Source: Fundidesulfovibrio putealis DSM 16056
GTDB lineage: Bacteria > Desulfobacterota > Desulfovibrionia > Desulfovibrionales > Desulfovibrionaceae
Assembly: GCF_000429325.1 (NCBI RefSeq)
Contig: NZ_AUBQ01000019.1
Coordinates: 1-64,000, forward strand
Direction of reading: 5' to 3'
DNA length: 64,000 bases
In this document: positions 56,327 to 63,728 of the stretch, piece after piece
Numbering within the stretch: position 1 is the stretch's first letter
How the letters are laid out: each line of letters opens with the position of its first letter
Program-made: the position numbers and the translations under genes
The notes under the pieces: generated by a model
What the model was told of the DNA's origin: nothing
The model's input: only the letters and a program-made list of their open reading frames with translations
Databases searched by the model: none

Positions 56327-56902
56327 ATGAGCGGTCAGCATGTCGGATACGTCAGGGTGAGCAGTGTGGATCAGAACCTAGCCCGCCAGTTGGATGGGGT
56401 GAGCCTGGATGAACGGTTTGAGGATAAGGCGTCAGGCAAGGACACCAACCGCCCCGGCCTGGAGGGCTGTTTGAAGCACCTCCGCAGGGGCGATACTCTC
56501 CACGTCCATTCGATGGACCGGCTTGCCCGCTCCCTGGCTGATCTGCTCAGACTGGTGAAGGAACTCACCGAGCGCGGTGTTGCCGTCCAGTTCCACAAGG
56601 AGGCCCTGACCTTCACAGGGGAACCGAACCCCATGCAGGACTTGCAGCTTGCTGTCATGGGAGCCGTAGCAGAGTTCGAGCGGAGCATGATCAAGGAGCG
56701 GCAGCGTGAAGGGATCGCCGCAGCCAAGGCCGCAGGGAAGCACCTGGGACGCTCCAAGATGCTGACGCCGGAACAGGTGAAGGAGATCAAGGAGCGCAAG
56801 GCCAAGGGTGAGACGGTGAAGGCCCTGGCCGTAGAGTTCGGGATCAGCCGTCAGAGCCTGTATGCGAACTACCCGGATGCTGTAGGCAAGCCCGCCGCCT
56901 GA
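56327..56902 (+). CDS. Resolvase-type small serine recombinase
   Basis: 191 aa. The catalytic domain starts VGYVRVSSVDQNLARQLDG with the nucleophilic serine, then DTLHVHSMDRLARSLADLL and GAVAEFERSMIKERQREGI. The C-terminal helix-turn-helix is MLTPEQVKEIKERKAKGE...EFGISRQSLYANYP. It resembles Tn3-type resolvases and DNA invertases. Only distantly similar to the recombinase at 1539-2198 (different N-terminal sequence). A dyad at its promoter is a candidate site. It is the first gene of the tRNA-Glu-linked element. Confidence 0.9.
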   Translation: MSGQHVGYVRVSSVDQNLARQLDGVSLDERFEDKASGKDTNRPGLEGCLKHLRRGDTLHVHSMDRLARSLADLLRLVKELTERGVAVQFHKEALTFTGEPNPMQDLQLAVMGAVAEFERSMIKERQREGIAAAKAAGKHLGRSKMLTPEQVKEIKERKAKGETVKALAVEFGISRQSLYANYPDAVGKPAA

Positions 56903-57379
56903 CCCTTTATGCCACCCAGGCACATTCCAGGCCCTGGCACTCACACTGCCGGGGCTTTCTCATCGTCCCACGCCACAACTTCACCAGAATGCGCGACCTT
57001 CTGGGCATGAAATGCCGTAACATGCTGTAATCACTAGGGAGCGCATAGTCATGGGCATGGCCTATCGAACCCACCCAGAACAATCACGGGCTTGCTTTCA
57101 AGGACGTTCCACCCCCTCAACCTAGCATCCACGCGCCTTGCCAGCCTTCTCCACCACCTGTCCACAAGAACTTGACAAGCTCTTTTCCCTTGAAGCTAGG
57201 ACTGGCGCGGTCTGTGGGGCGAGGGAACACTTGTGAGTAGTTGGGAAGTGCCTCCCGGCAGATCGTGTATTGTTGTCTGTTTGATCGCCGAGGCAGGATG
57301 TTTAAGGAAATGACATACCAGCCGGGACTCGTGGTAATATTAGGCTTTCATCGTCGAGAAGGGCCGCAACGCCCGCCGC
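56903..57379. other. 477-bp region without a supported gene
   Basis: A TTGACA at 57172-57177 is a possible -35, without a good -10 at 17 bp. A short frame from 57298 is open but looks like shadow sequence. Nothing else recognised. Confidence 0.35.
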
Positions 57380-57742
57380 TTGTGCCTCCAGGCTCTGACC
57401 AGGGCCGTCCTCATAGGCCACGCTGTGCTGACCACGCAGCGTGGCCCTCTTACGCACCAGTTCATCTACATTGTCGCACCAGGCCTTCGCTTGGCTGCGT
57501 CTTGTTCATCTACAAAATCGACCCACAAGGGGGGTGATAGCATCGCAAGAGAACACTTTAGCGCACGTCTTGACAGCAAACTCAAGGCCACCATCTACGC
57601 AATTGCGGCAGACGCCAGCCTTCCAATGGCGCGAGTAGTCGAAGACCTGTTGCTCTGGGCAACCGTCGCAGTTGATCGCAGGGCAACCAAACGCTTCCAG
57701 ATGCTCCAGTGGAAAAGCTCCATGCTGGCGGGGCGTTACTAG
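57380..57742 (+). CDS. Uncertain small protein with ribbon-helix-helix-like segment
   Basis: The frame is open from a TTG at 57380 and further upstream to a stop at 57341, with no ATG. The C-terminal half, EHFSARLDSKLKATIYAIAADASLPMARVVEDLLLWATV, resembles a ribbon-helix-helix DNA-binding fold of small plasmid or phage regulators. The N-terminal half is doubtful because a hairpin (GGCCACGCT at 57416-57424 / AGCGTGGCC at 57438-57446) lies in it. The real gene may begin near 57530 with a non-standard start. Confidence 0.35.
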   Translation: MCLQALTRAVLIGHAVLTTQRGPLTHQFIYIVAPGLRLAASCSSTKSTHKGGDSIAREHFSARLDSKLKATIYAIAADASLPMARVVEDLLLWATVAVDRRATKRFQMLQWKSSMLAGRY

Positions 57743-57880
57743 GTACAGTGCTCCGTAAGAGGCCCACAACGCCCATCTAGTTTCGCCCCATGCCAGGGTA
57801 TCAAAACCAAATCAGAGTTCACCCAGGCCCTCCTTACGATGGGGCCTACTTCATCGAAATCTCAACCAAGGAGTTTTCAC

Positions 57881-58264
57881 ATGCAGAAACGACGCATTCT
57901 AGTCCACTTGAAGAACGGCAAGGCTGAGTTCCGGCGCGGCTACCAGCTAAGTGAGATCGTGGCCGTGAAGATCGGGGCCGACATACTTGAGCTGATGGTC
58001 TTCGGCGATGCCGACACTACCAGTGACAGGCCCGAAGTGGTTGCCCTGGTCAAGCCTCCCAAGTCTGGCGATGGCGGTTGGCAGACATTCAAGGCCTTCC
58101 CGGCTGGCAAGGTCACTGAACGTGACATCATGGCTCTGGGTGATCGCGTCAGTGATCCCGGTTTGAAGCTGATTGCCTCCACCCTCGGTGTGATGCTGGG
58201 CAAGGCCCTGAAGGCCAAGGCCGTCGAGGACTACGTCTCTTTGTTCCAGGGAGGAAACCGCTAA
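57881..58264 (+). CDS. Hypothetical 127-aa protein, first gene of a tight operon
   Basis: Not recognised. The ATG follows AAGGAG. The protein begins MQKRRILVHLKNGKAEFRRGYQL, is basic at the N-terminus, mixed alpha/beta, with no membrane segment. Its stop overlaps the next start (TAATG at 58262-58266), so it is translated as part of an operon with the two following genes. It may be a DNA-associated accessory protein of the element, but no motif supports this. Confidence 0.6.
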   Translation: MQKRRILVHLKNGKAEFRRGYQLSEIVAVKIGADILELMVFGDADTTSDRPEVVALVKPPKSGDGGWQTFKAFPAGKVTERDIMALGDRVSDPGLKLIASTLGVMLGKALKAKAVEDYVSLFQGGNR

Positions 58265-58809
58265 TGACCACCGCAGAAGTCTCCACCCGCGTAGCAGACC
58301 TTGAAGCCCAGATCACAGACCTCAACCGTGAGGCCGCAGACCACTCCGAAATCATCAGTTCCTGCCTGCTGGCCGCCTCACGGTTGGGCAAGCTCGACGC
58401 TGAATCCTTCACTGCCGCCCACGTTGGCCTGGAGAAGTGTCGCATCGCTGTCCAGGGCTGTACCACCGCGCTTGCATCGCTTAGCGAGTTGCAGGGACGT
58501 GCCGCCCGCGTTGACCAGATCAGGCGGGACAAGGTGTTGTTCATCGACGGTCTGTCTGGCTTGCTGGACTTCAAGAACGACATCGACACCTTTAATGCCA
58601 AGCGTTCCAACAGTGACCGCCATCGTGATGCGGCGTTCATGCACTCCCTGGAACGGGTGAAGGCGTTCGTGTCCCACTCGAACAGTCTAGCGAACCGTGC
58701 CCAAGAGCTTGGCTTGAGCGAGGCTCACACGAAGACTCTCGCTGCACTTGGCTTCGACCAGTCTGGCGTCAACGGCCTGTCGCATGACGCTGTAAGGGCG
58801 TCCCGTTAA
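58264..58809 (+). CDS. Hypothetical 181-aa helical protein
   Basis: Not recognised. Start overlaps the preceding stop and the stop overlaps the next start. The N-terminal AEVSTRVADLEAQITDLNREAADHSEI is a coiled coil; the rest is helical with LDAESFTAAHVGLEKCRIAVQ. No membrane segment. Probably oligomeric. Middle member of the three-gene overlapping set 57881-59195. Confidence 0.6.
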   Translation: MTTAEVSTRVADLEAQITDLNREAADHSEIISSCLLAASRLGKLDAESFTAAHVGLEKCRIAVQGCTTALASLSELQGRAARVDQIRRDKVLFIDGLSGLLDFKNDIDTFNAKRSNSDRHRDAAFMHSLERVKAFVSHSNSLANRAQELGLSEAHTKTLAALGFDQSGVNGLSHDAVRASR

Positions 58810-59195
58810 TGCGACTCCCGACTGCACGGGTCTCCCTTGGGCCGGGTCACGGGTCGAAACGCGTCCTTGTCCTCGGTGAAGAGGTCGTTCCACTCGCAGA
58901 ACATGGAGAGATTTTGGGGTTCAAGATCGTCATGCCACCTGATGAAAACGGATTTTGGATCGTTGAAGACCGCAGCTTTGGCAGTCGAATGACTTCTGGT
59001 TGGCTCAACTTGGAGGGAGTTCGTGAGGAGGTACAACGCAGGCAGAGCGAGCTAGATGCACTGAGGCGTGCCGTTGGAGAAGCCGAGCGCGTTTATGCTG
59101 CCCTGATGGGTGAACGTAAGTCCAAGAAGGACAGTTCTGCATCCAGGCGCAGGGATGGTGGCTTGCAACGCGTCAGGACTTGGCTGGTCGATTAG
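58809..59195 (+). CDS. Hypothetical 128-aa protein, third gene of the overlapping set
   Basis: Not recognised. The ATG shares its A with the preceding TAA. The middle is beta-rich (ILGFKIVMPPDENGFWIVEDRSFGSRMTSGW), the second half a helical stretch (REEVQRRQSELDALRRAVGEAERVY), and the tail basic (KSKKDSSASRRRDGG). The tail suggests nucleic acid contact. Followed 96 bp later by the replication-type gene. Confidence 0.6.
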   Translation: MRLPTARVSLGPGHGSKRVLVLGEEVVPLAEHGEILGFKIVMPPDENGFWIVEDRSFGSRMTSGWLNLEGVREEVQRRQSELDALRRAVGEAERVYAALMGERKSKKDSSASRRRDGGLQRVRTWLVD

Positions 59196-59291
59196 TCCGC
59201 ATTGCAGTGGGGCGGTAACTGTCTCGCCCTGCTGCAACCCCCTGGAACTGGTCCTCCAGAGACGTACCAACATCAAACAAGAGGGCAGCAC

Positions 59292-60113
59292 ATGGTCAGT
59301 ATTCTACAGTTCCCAGTGGGAACAGATCAAGTCGATGGGTCATCAGTCCCAGTCACGCACACAGAGCGCGACATCTTCTACAAGTTCTCAAACAGAATTA
59401 TCGACAGTGGCCTGTGGGCCAGTCTCAAACGTCCTGCCAAGAGTTCGTTCCTCTGCATCGCAGCACACGCTGACGCCAATGGGAAGTCCTTTCCCTCTCA
59501 GGGGATGGTTGCTGAACTCACTGGCATTACCGCCAAGCAAGTGAGGGTCGGTACTGAAGACTTGCGCGAGAAGATGCGCGACACGTTCCATGCCAAACAG
59601 GTTTGGAACCAAAGCACCGGACGTAATCACTGGGAATATTTCCTTGTCAGACCCAAGATGAACTGGTTCCCGCTGGTGTCACGCTGGTTGAAGGACGGCA
59701 CACTGTCCAAGTTAGAGTCTGCTGCTCACAGCCTGTATCCAGTAATGAGGCGCACGGGGAACCTCCACCACAAGGATGCCCTTGTCCACTTCACAGGTCA
59801 GGACGCCGCCCGGTTCCATCTGGAATGCCCGAGCAGCTCAGACTTTGAGAGCTGGTTCCCGTCCAGACCGTTCGACCTGTGCCGTGCCGAGGTGGAATGG
59901 CTCATGTCCCAGAGCGGGATCAAGGACGCGAAGACTCTGCGGAAGGGCCTGCGCTCCCTGGAGACTCATGGCCTGATCCGTGAAGTCTCCACCGACACTG
60001 GCCAGGGCTGGCTGGTGAACCTCTGGCCCCATGCAAGCCTTGACCGTCAGGCCCGATCCCCACTTGAAACCCCATGTGATCCACACACGATCCCGCTGGC
60101 TTGTTCCCTCTAA
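59292..60113 (+). CDS. Replication-type protein with N-terminal HTH_36-like helix-turn-helix
   Basis: 273 aa. Residues about 40-85 read SSFLCIAAHADANGKSFPSQGMVAELTGITAKQVRVGTEDL, the HTH_36-like arrangement (LxxAxxADxxGxxxPSQxxLAxxTGxSxxxV) found in plasmid and phage replication initiators and helicase loaders. A second helical region near 225-260 (AKTLRKGLRSLETHGLIRE) may be another winged helix. Iteron-like 12-bp repeats lie 50 bp downstream (60164-60324), supporting an origin-binding role. The start is the ATG at 59292 with GAGGG upstream; the longer frame lacks a better site. Confidence 0.65.
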   Translation: MVSILQFPVGTDQVDGSSVPVTHTERDIFYKFSNRIIDSGLWASLKRPAKSSFLCIAAHADANGKSFPSQGMVAELTGITAKQVRVGTEDLREKMRDTFHAKQVWNQSTGRNHWEYFLVRPKMNWFPLVSRWLKDGTLSKLESAAHSLYPVMRRTGNLHHKDALVHFTGQDAARFHLECPSSSDFESWFPSRPFDLCRAEVEWLMSQSGIKDAKTLRKGLRSLETHGLIREVSTDTGQGWLVNLWPHASLDRQARSPLETPCDPHTIPLACSL

Positions 60114-60163
60114 GCCTACGGCATTGATGACTATCCTAGGGATTTTCCTGATGCGAACCCACA

Positions 60164-60324
60164 CACGATCCACGGCACAACCCACGGTACGTCACCCGGT
60201 ACGACACACGGCGAACCACAGCCTTTACCCTGTAAACCACTGCCACTACAGGATATTTCAAGGTTGTTCTGCCGCGTACAACCCACGGATCAACACGCGG
60301 TACGTCACGCGGTACGACAAACAG
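60164..60324 (+). repeat. Two clusters of 12-bp iteron-like repeats, candidate origin
   Basis: Cluster 1 (60164-60211) holds CACGATCCACGG, CACAACCCACGG, TACGTCACCCGG, TACGACACACGG; cluster 2 (60277-60324) holds TACAACCCACGG, ATCAACACGCGG, TACGTCACGCGG, TACGACAAACAG. The consensus is close to TACGNCACNCGG, in one orientation, with a 65-bp spacer that includes an AT-richer stretch. Tandem repeats beside a replication-type gene are the usual form of iteron origins. Confidence 0.65.
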
Positions 60325-60750
60325 GGTGGATTTTGGAGAGGAGGCGCGGGAAATGGCGAGGGAAGAATTACCCACTAAGAAGGCTGTTAAGCTGGCTCGA
60401 AGAATACATGTCCTACGTCCTGCGGTCTGCTGATCCACCGGGTAAGAAGACCTTGCGCCCTGCCGGGAGGAACCCGTCAGAGCGTGTACTCGCCTTCGGC
60501 GCGTACGATGTTGTTCTGGGAGCGGGCTTCTTTTGGACTATCCCAACAGATGGGCTTGATGTCCACGCGGTGGAGTTGGCCCCGTCCTCATCTTCCGGCC
60601 CTGAAAAGGGTGTAGGCTACACCCGTTTCTCTCACCACCCAGTGAACCCCACGTGGTCCACTCACTCAACTGTCGGAATTTCTTACATATATTCCTTGCA
60701 CTACCTGCCGGATGTGCTAGGCAAGCGCATCAAATCGTTCTGGAGGGTTC
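60325..60750. other. Gap between iterons and the small zinc protein gene
   Basis: An open frame runs through much of it but has no good start or motif. It includes the first GGGTGTAG palindrome (60608-60624). Confidence 0.35.
60608..60624. promoter_or_regulatory. 17-bp palindrome, copy 1
   Basis: GGGTGTAGGCTACACCC is a complete dyad around a central base. A second copy, GGGTGTAGCCTACAACC (one mismatch), is at 61063-61079. The two flank the zinc-protein gene, as expected of operator sites for one regulator. Confidence 0.5.
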
Positions 60751-60951
60751 ATGATCTGCTCATCTTGTGACGCTGAAGTCTCGTTCATCTACGCCTGTGA
60801 AGCTGAGTTCGCTGACTTGTCCGAGACTCACCTTGTCGAAGTCGCGCACCAGCCGGAAAACACAGGGCCGTTGTGTTTGACATGTCTCATGGAGAACCTG
60901 AAGAACATGGTCACGCAGGCTGAATCGGTGGAAGAGACAGACGCGATATAG
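60751..60951 (+). CDS. Small four-cysteine (zinc-ribbon-like) protein
   Basis: 66 aa with MICSSCDAEV at the N-terminus, one further Cys at YACEAE, and PLCLTCLMEN in the second half: two CxxC knuckles as in zinc ribbons, so probably metal-binding. TGGAGGG precedes the ATG. Function unknown. It is bracketed by the two copies of the 17-bp palindrome. Confidence 0.6.
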   Translation: MICSSCDAEVSFIYACEAEFADLSETHLVEVAHQPENTGPLCLTCLMENLKNMVTQAESVEETDAI

Positions 60952-61062
60952 TCAAGTGTCCGGAATCGGACAATTAGCAAAGTGCTGGGGTCATCATGGC
61001 TCCGGCCCTTGTTCGTTTGGGCGGAATCTCCCCCTTTGATGCCAGTGGGCGTGGCAGCAAAT

Positions 61063-61079
61063 GGGTGTAGCCTACAACC
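61063..61079. promoter_or_regulatory. 17-bp palindrome, copy 2
   Basis: GGGTGTAGCCTACAACC; same dyad as 60608-60624 with one mismatch. Lies in the gap before the Sel1 gene (minus strand 3' end). Confidence 0.45.
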
Positions 61080-61209
61080 ATTCCAGCGCAAGGAGCCTCT
61101 CCAGGTATCCTGGTTGGTCAACCAGCATCCCTGGAGTAGGCTTCCGGGTCAGGATGCCCCCAGGGGGCCTTATGGCGGGGTCTGGCGCAACAGAGATGGG
61201 AAGCGCGGC

Positions 61210-61800
61210 CTACGGCTTCCCCTCAGAGTTCCACTCTGCCGCGAGTTTCTGTGCCTGGGCTATCTGGGTGGGGGTCATCATCTTGGCGAGTTCGTCGCGG
61301 TTCTTCCTGGCTGTTTCATCCCCGCCAGCAGCAGCGATGTTGAACCACTTGTGAGCCTGGACGTAGTCTCGTGCTACGCCTTCGACCTTGCTGTTCATCA
61401 TCCCAAGGTTGAACATGGCCTTTACATCTCCAAGTTCAGCACTCTTTCTGAACCACCTCATCGCTTCAGCATAGTTCTGCGGTGTCCATTCCCCTATGTA
61501 GTACATCATCCCTATGTTGAACATTGCCTTGTGATCCCCAAGTTCAGCAGCTTTGTTGTACCACTTCATAGCTTCATAATAGTTCTTTTGTATGCCTATG
61601 CCGTCGTCGTACATCACGCCAAGGTAAAACATTCCCGACACATTACCCTGTTCCGCAGACACCTTGTACATCCCAAAAGCCTTTTCATAGTCTCCGCTCG
61701 TTACCGCTTCACGAGCTTCATTGAAAGGATCAGCAGCAGACTCACCACCAGACACACATAGCACCATCGCCAACATGACCAGCACTCGCACAGTGTTCAT
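61210..61800 (-). CDS. Secreted Sel1-repeat (TPR-like) protein
   Basis: 196 aa. A signal peptide is likely (MNTVRVLVMLAMVLCVSGGESAA, cleavage near residue 23). Four Sel1-like repeats follow (YEKAFGMYKVSAEQGNVSGMFYLGVMY, YYEAMKWYNKAAELGDHKAMFNIGMMY, then YAEAMRWFRKSAELGDVKAMFNLGMM and a fourth), ending with a charged helical tail. Sel1 proteins mediate protein contacts; exported ones occur on accessory islands. Stands alone on the minus strand within the element. Confidence 0.88.
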   Translation of the reverse strand: MNTVRVLVMLAMVLCVSGGESAADPFNEAREAVTSGDYEKAFGMYKVSAEQGNVSGMFYLGVMYDDGIGIQKNYYEAMKWYNKAAELGDHKAMFNIGMMYYIGEWTPQNYAEAMRWFRKSAELGDVKAMFNLGMMNSKVEGVARDYVQAHKWFNIAAAGGDETARKNRDELAKMMTPTQIAQAQKLAAEWNSEGKP

Positions 61801-61953
61801 CTGTGTATCTCCATCAAACTGCTTGCTTGGACTAGGCGTTGACTGTCAACCAGTACGGGCAGTTAGCCCGGAGGTGAATCCGCCGTCAATGTAGGAAGAC
61901 CCTACCCAGTGTCTGTCATCGTCTTCCGGACTGTTGCCGGGGCCGGAATGAAT

Positions 61954-62139
61954 TCACCGCTTCAGTTTCGACACCTCATCTTCTAGCGCCTTCAAGCGAG
62001 GTTCTGGAAGGGCAAGTGCCGCACTCGTTGCGTTCCTCACAATACTCTCGATGACCGCTGGGCGCTCTGCCGGGACGAAGTACCAAGGCTCCCGGTCGGC
62101 CTGGCGGTGGTCAATCTGGCCTGGGCGGTGGTCTTTCAC
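61954..62139 (-). CDS. Possible small coiled-coil protein
   Basis: 61 aa from a GTG at 62139 without a clear ribosome binding site. The C-terminal EPRLKALEDEVSKLKR is coiled-coil-like. It could be a decayed phage protein end. Low confidence. Confidence 0.3.
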   Translation of the reverse strand: MKDHRPGQIDHRQADREPWYFVPAERPAVIESIVRNATSAALALPEPRLKALEDEVSKLKR

Positions 62140-62185
62140 TCTCGGATTAGGTATGCTCCCGGCACCTATTCAGGGGAGGGGCCAC

Positions 62186-62590
62186 ATGAAGGGCGTCAAG
62201 TTGTTGTTTTTGGTCGCTGCGATGTCAATTTTTCATATAGAGATGGCAATCGCCGAAAAAGTAGTGTTCATGGGGATTCCGGACGAGCTTGTGAACGATG
62301 CATGTGATACTGTAAAGCTGGACGGTGCGAAAAAGCAAGAATCCATGGTGTCCATCATAGAGATAAATGGGAGGTACTACTGGCAGACAAGAGACAACAG
62401 AGAGCTGATGTACCGGAAGTCTGGAGTGTTCCACTCTTTTGTTGACACCCTGGGAGGGGGATACATCAGGATTATGGATGCATCACACCCTGACTTCAAT
62501 AAGGTTCGAGGCCTTGAATACGTCGAACACCTTGTCATGGGTCTTGGGTCAATAACCTATCGGGGGACTGGCCTCACTGTTGCTCCGTAA
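62186..62590 (+). CDS. Secreted hypothetical protein, 134 aa
   Basis: Not recognised. The ATG follows AGGGGAGGGG. A signal peptide is clear (KGVKLLFLVAAMSIFHIEMAIA, cleavage near residue 24). The mature part is 110 aa, mixed alpha/beta, with VVFMGIPDELVNDACDTVKLDG and YYWQTRDNRELMYRKSG. One mature cysteine. Downstream is the KilA-N pseudogene on the opposite strand. Perhaps an exported accessory protein of the element. Confidence 0.6.
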   Translation: MKGVKLLFLVAAMSIFHIEMAIAEKVVFMGIPDELVNDACDTVKLDGAKKQESMVSIIEINGRYYWQTRDNRELMYRKSGVFHSFVDTLGGGYIRIMDASHPDFNKVRGLEYVEHLVMGLGSITYRGTGLTVAP

Positions 62591-62611
62591 GGTAGAAACT
62601 CTGACCGAACT

Positions 62612-63063
62612 TCAGAGCCACTTGAGGCGGCGAAATGAGCCGAACTCACGATAAGCCCCGACGTAGTTGCGGATGGAACGAGCCCTGACTTCGATGTCAG
62701 CCAGCTTCTTGGGGTCCGTCTGCTTGTCGATCACTTCCAGCGCCAGGGTGTGGTCACCCGACTTGTAGCGCATGTAGGTCTCGTTGACCGCCATGTGCAG
62801 CTCGGGGGACAGCCACTTCGCGTAAGCCAGGGCGATCTGCCAGTGGGCGAAGGTTCCGCCGTAGCGACCAGCCTTGGACTCGTAAATGTGGGATATCCCA
62901 CTTTTGGATTCGGCAGCGACCTTCGCCATGAATTCGAGGCTCCCCTCGTAGCGGGTCCACTGGCCGGGGGACTTCTTGGGGTCACCACCAGACGCCTTAT
63001 ATGAAGGTCCGTCAAGCAGATCAGCCCCTTGTCGTTCTGACGGATGTCCCGGCCCATGATCAC
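62612..63063 (-). pseudogene. KilA-N domain protein, broken by a frameshift
   Basis: The N-terminal part from 63063 reads MIMGRDIRQNDKGLICLTDLHI. At about 63000 the frame is lost, and the continuation KASGGDPKKSPGQWTRYEG is found in another frame, followed by MAKVAAESKSGISHIYESKA, GGTFAHWQIALAYAKWLSPE and a helical tail. This is a KilA-N DNA-binding domain of phage antirepressor-like proteins. One missing base near 63000 explains it, so it is a pseudogene unless the sequence has an error there. Confidence 0.75.
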
Positions 63064-63411
63064 GAGGTCAGACTTGGGTTGTGTCAGGGGCGTTCGTAAG
63101 GGGGTGTTTCAAGCATCCTGTTTCGAGCGCCCATACTCCGGGTCGGCTTTGAAGCCAGACGTTCCCCAGGTCCGCCTTACAGGGGGGTGTCGCGCCGGGA
63201 AGTGGCGTTCCAGGTGGGATACATGCCTGCCTGAAATTATCTTAGGGGGCAAATAGTGGACTAATGCGACACGCCGCTTGCAGCATGTGGCGCTATCACT
63301 GCACTACGGGGCCGTATTCCATATTGGTCGGGAACATATGCATATTGAATTACATGTTGACTGGCAGGTGAACCGTGCTAAGTCCACTCGATCAACTCCA
63401 TGGAGGTCGTT
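63064..63411. other. Intergenic region upstream of the HTH gene
   Basis: No gene seen. TTGACT at 63357-63362 may be a -35 element; the -10 is not clear. AT-rich stretch at 63321-63356. GGAGG at 63402-63406 serves the short frame at 63412. Confidence 0.4.
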
Positions 63412-63474
63412 ATGAGCATGCGAAGACTCTCACTGAACACAAGATCATTTACCATCGGTGGTGACACTTGGTAG
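63412..63474 (+). CDS. Possible 20-aa leader peptide overlapping the HTH gene start
   Basis: ATG at 63412, with GGAGG 5 nt upstream, opens a 20-codon frame (MSMRRLSLNTRSFTIGGDTW) ending at TAG 63472-63474. The TTG start proposed for the HTH gene (63468) overlaps its end. A translated leader coupling to the HTH gene is possible; the true start of the HTH protein may instead lie at another codon. Confidence 0.35.
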   Translation: MSMRRLSLNTRSFTIGGDTW

Positions 63475-63728
63475 GTAGTCCGGCGCAGTTGGACACTGCA
63501 CGGCAGAGGCATAGCGTTGGAACAGTCAACATCCCAAAGCGATACCTCACCTCTCACGAGGTGGCAGCGGTTTACGGCGTGAATGAGAAGACCCTAGCCG
63601 ACTGGCGGCTGAAGGGTTCCGGCCCTGCGTACTCCAAGCTGAATCGGCTTGTGAGGTACAATGTCGATGACCTTGAATCGTTCTTCTTGAAGGCCAGGGT
63701 CAGTACGCGAGATTCTTACCAGCATTGA
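63468..63728 (+). CDS. Excisionase/AlpA-like helix-turn-helix protein
   Basis: 86 aa from a TTG; the functional part begins near IPKRYLTSHEVAAVYGVNEKTLADWRLKGSGPAY, a MerR-like HTH_17 typical of excisionases and AlpA regulators (here with LVRYNVDDLESFF after it). Such proteins control integrase expression and excision direction. Its 3' end overlaps the 3' end of the convergent integrase gene by 29 bp, so antisense interference is possible. The start codon is uncertain. Confidence 0.7.
   Translation: MVGSPAQLDTARQRHSVGTVNIPKRYLTSHEVAAVYGVNEKTLADWRLKGSGPAYSKLNRLVRYNVDDLESFFLKARVSTRDSYQH

Noticed and set aside
60164-60324. Coding interpretation of the 12-bp repeats (Thr/His/Arg-rich frame)
   Set aside because: The period of 12 makes any frame repetitive; no ribosome binding site, and iteron placement beside a replication-type gene explains it better.
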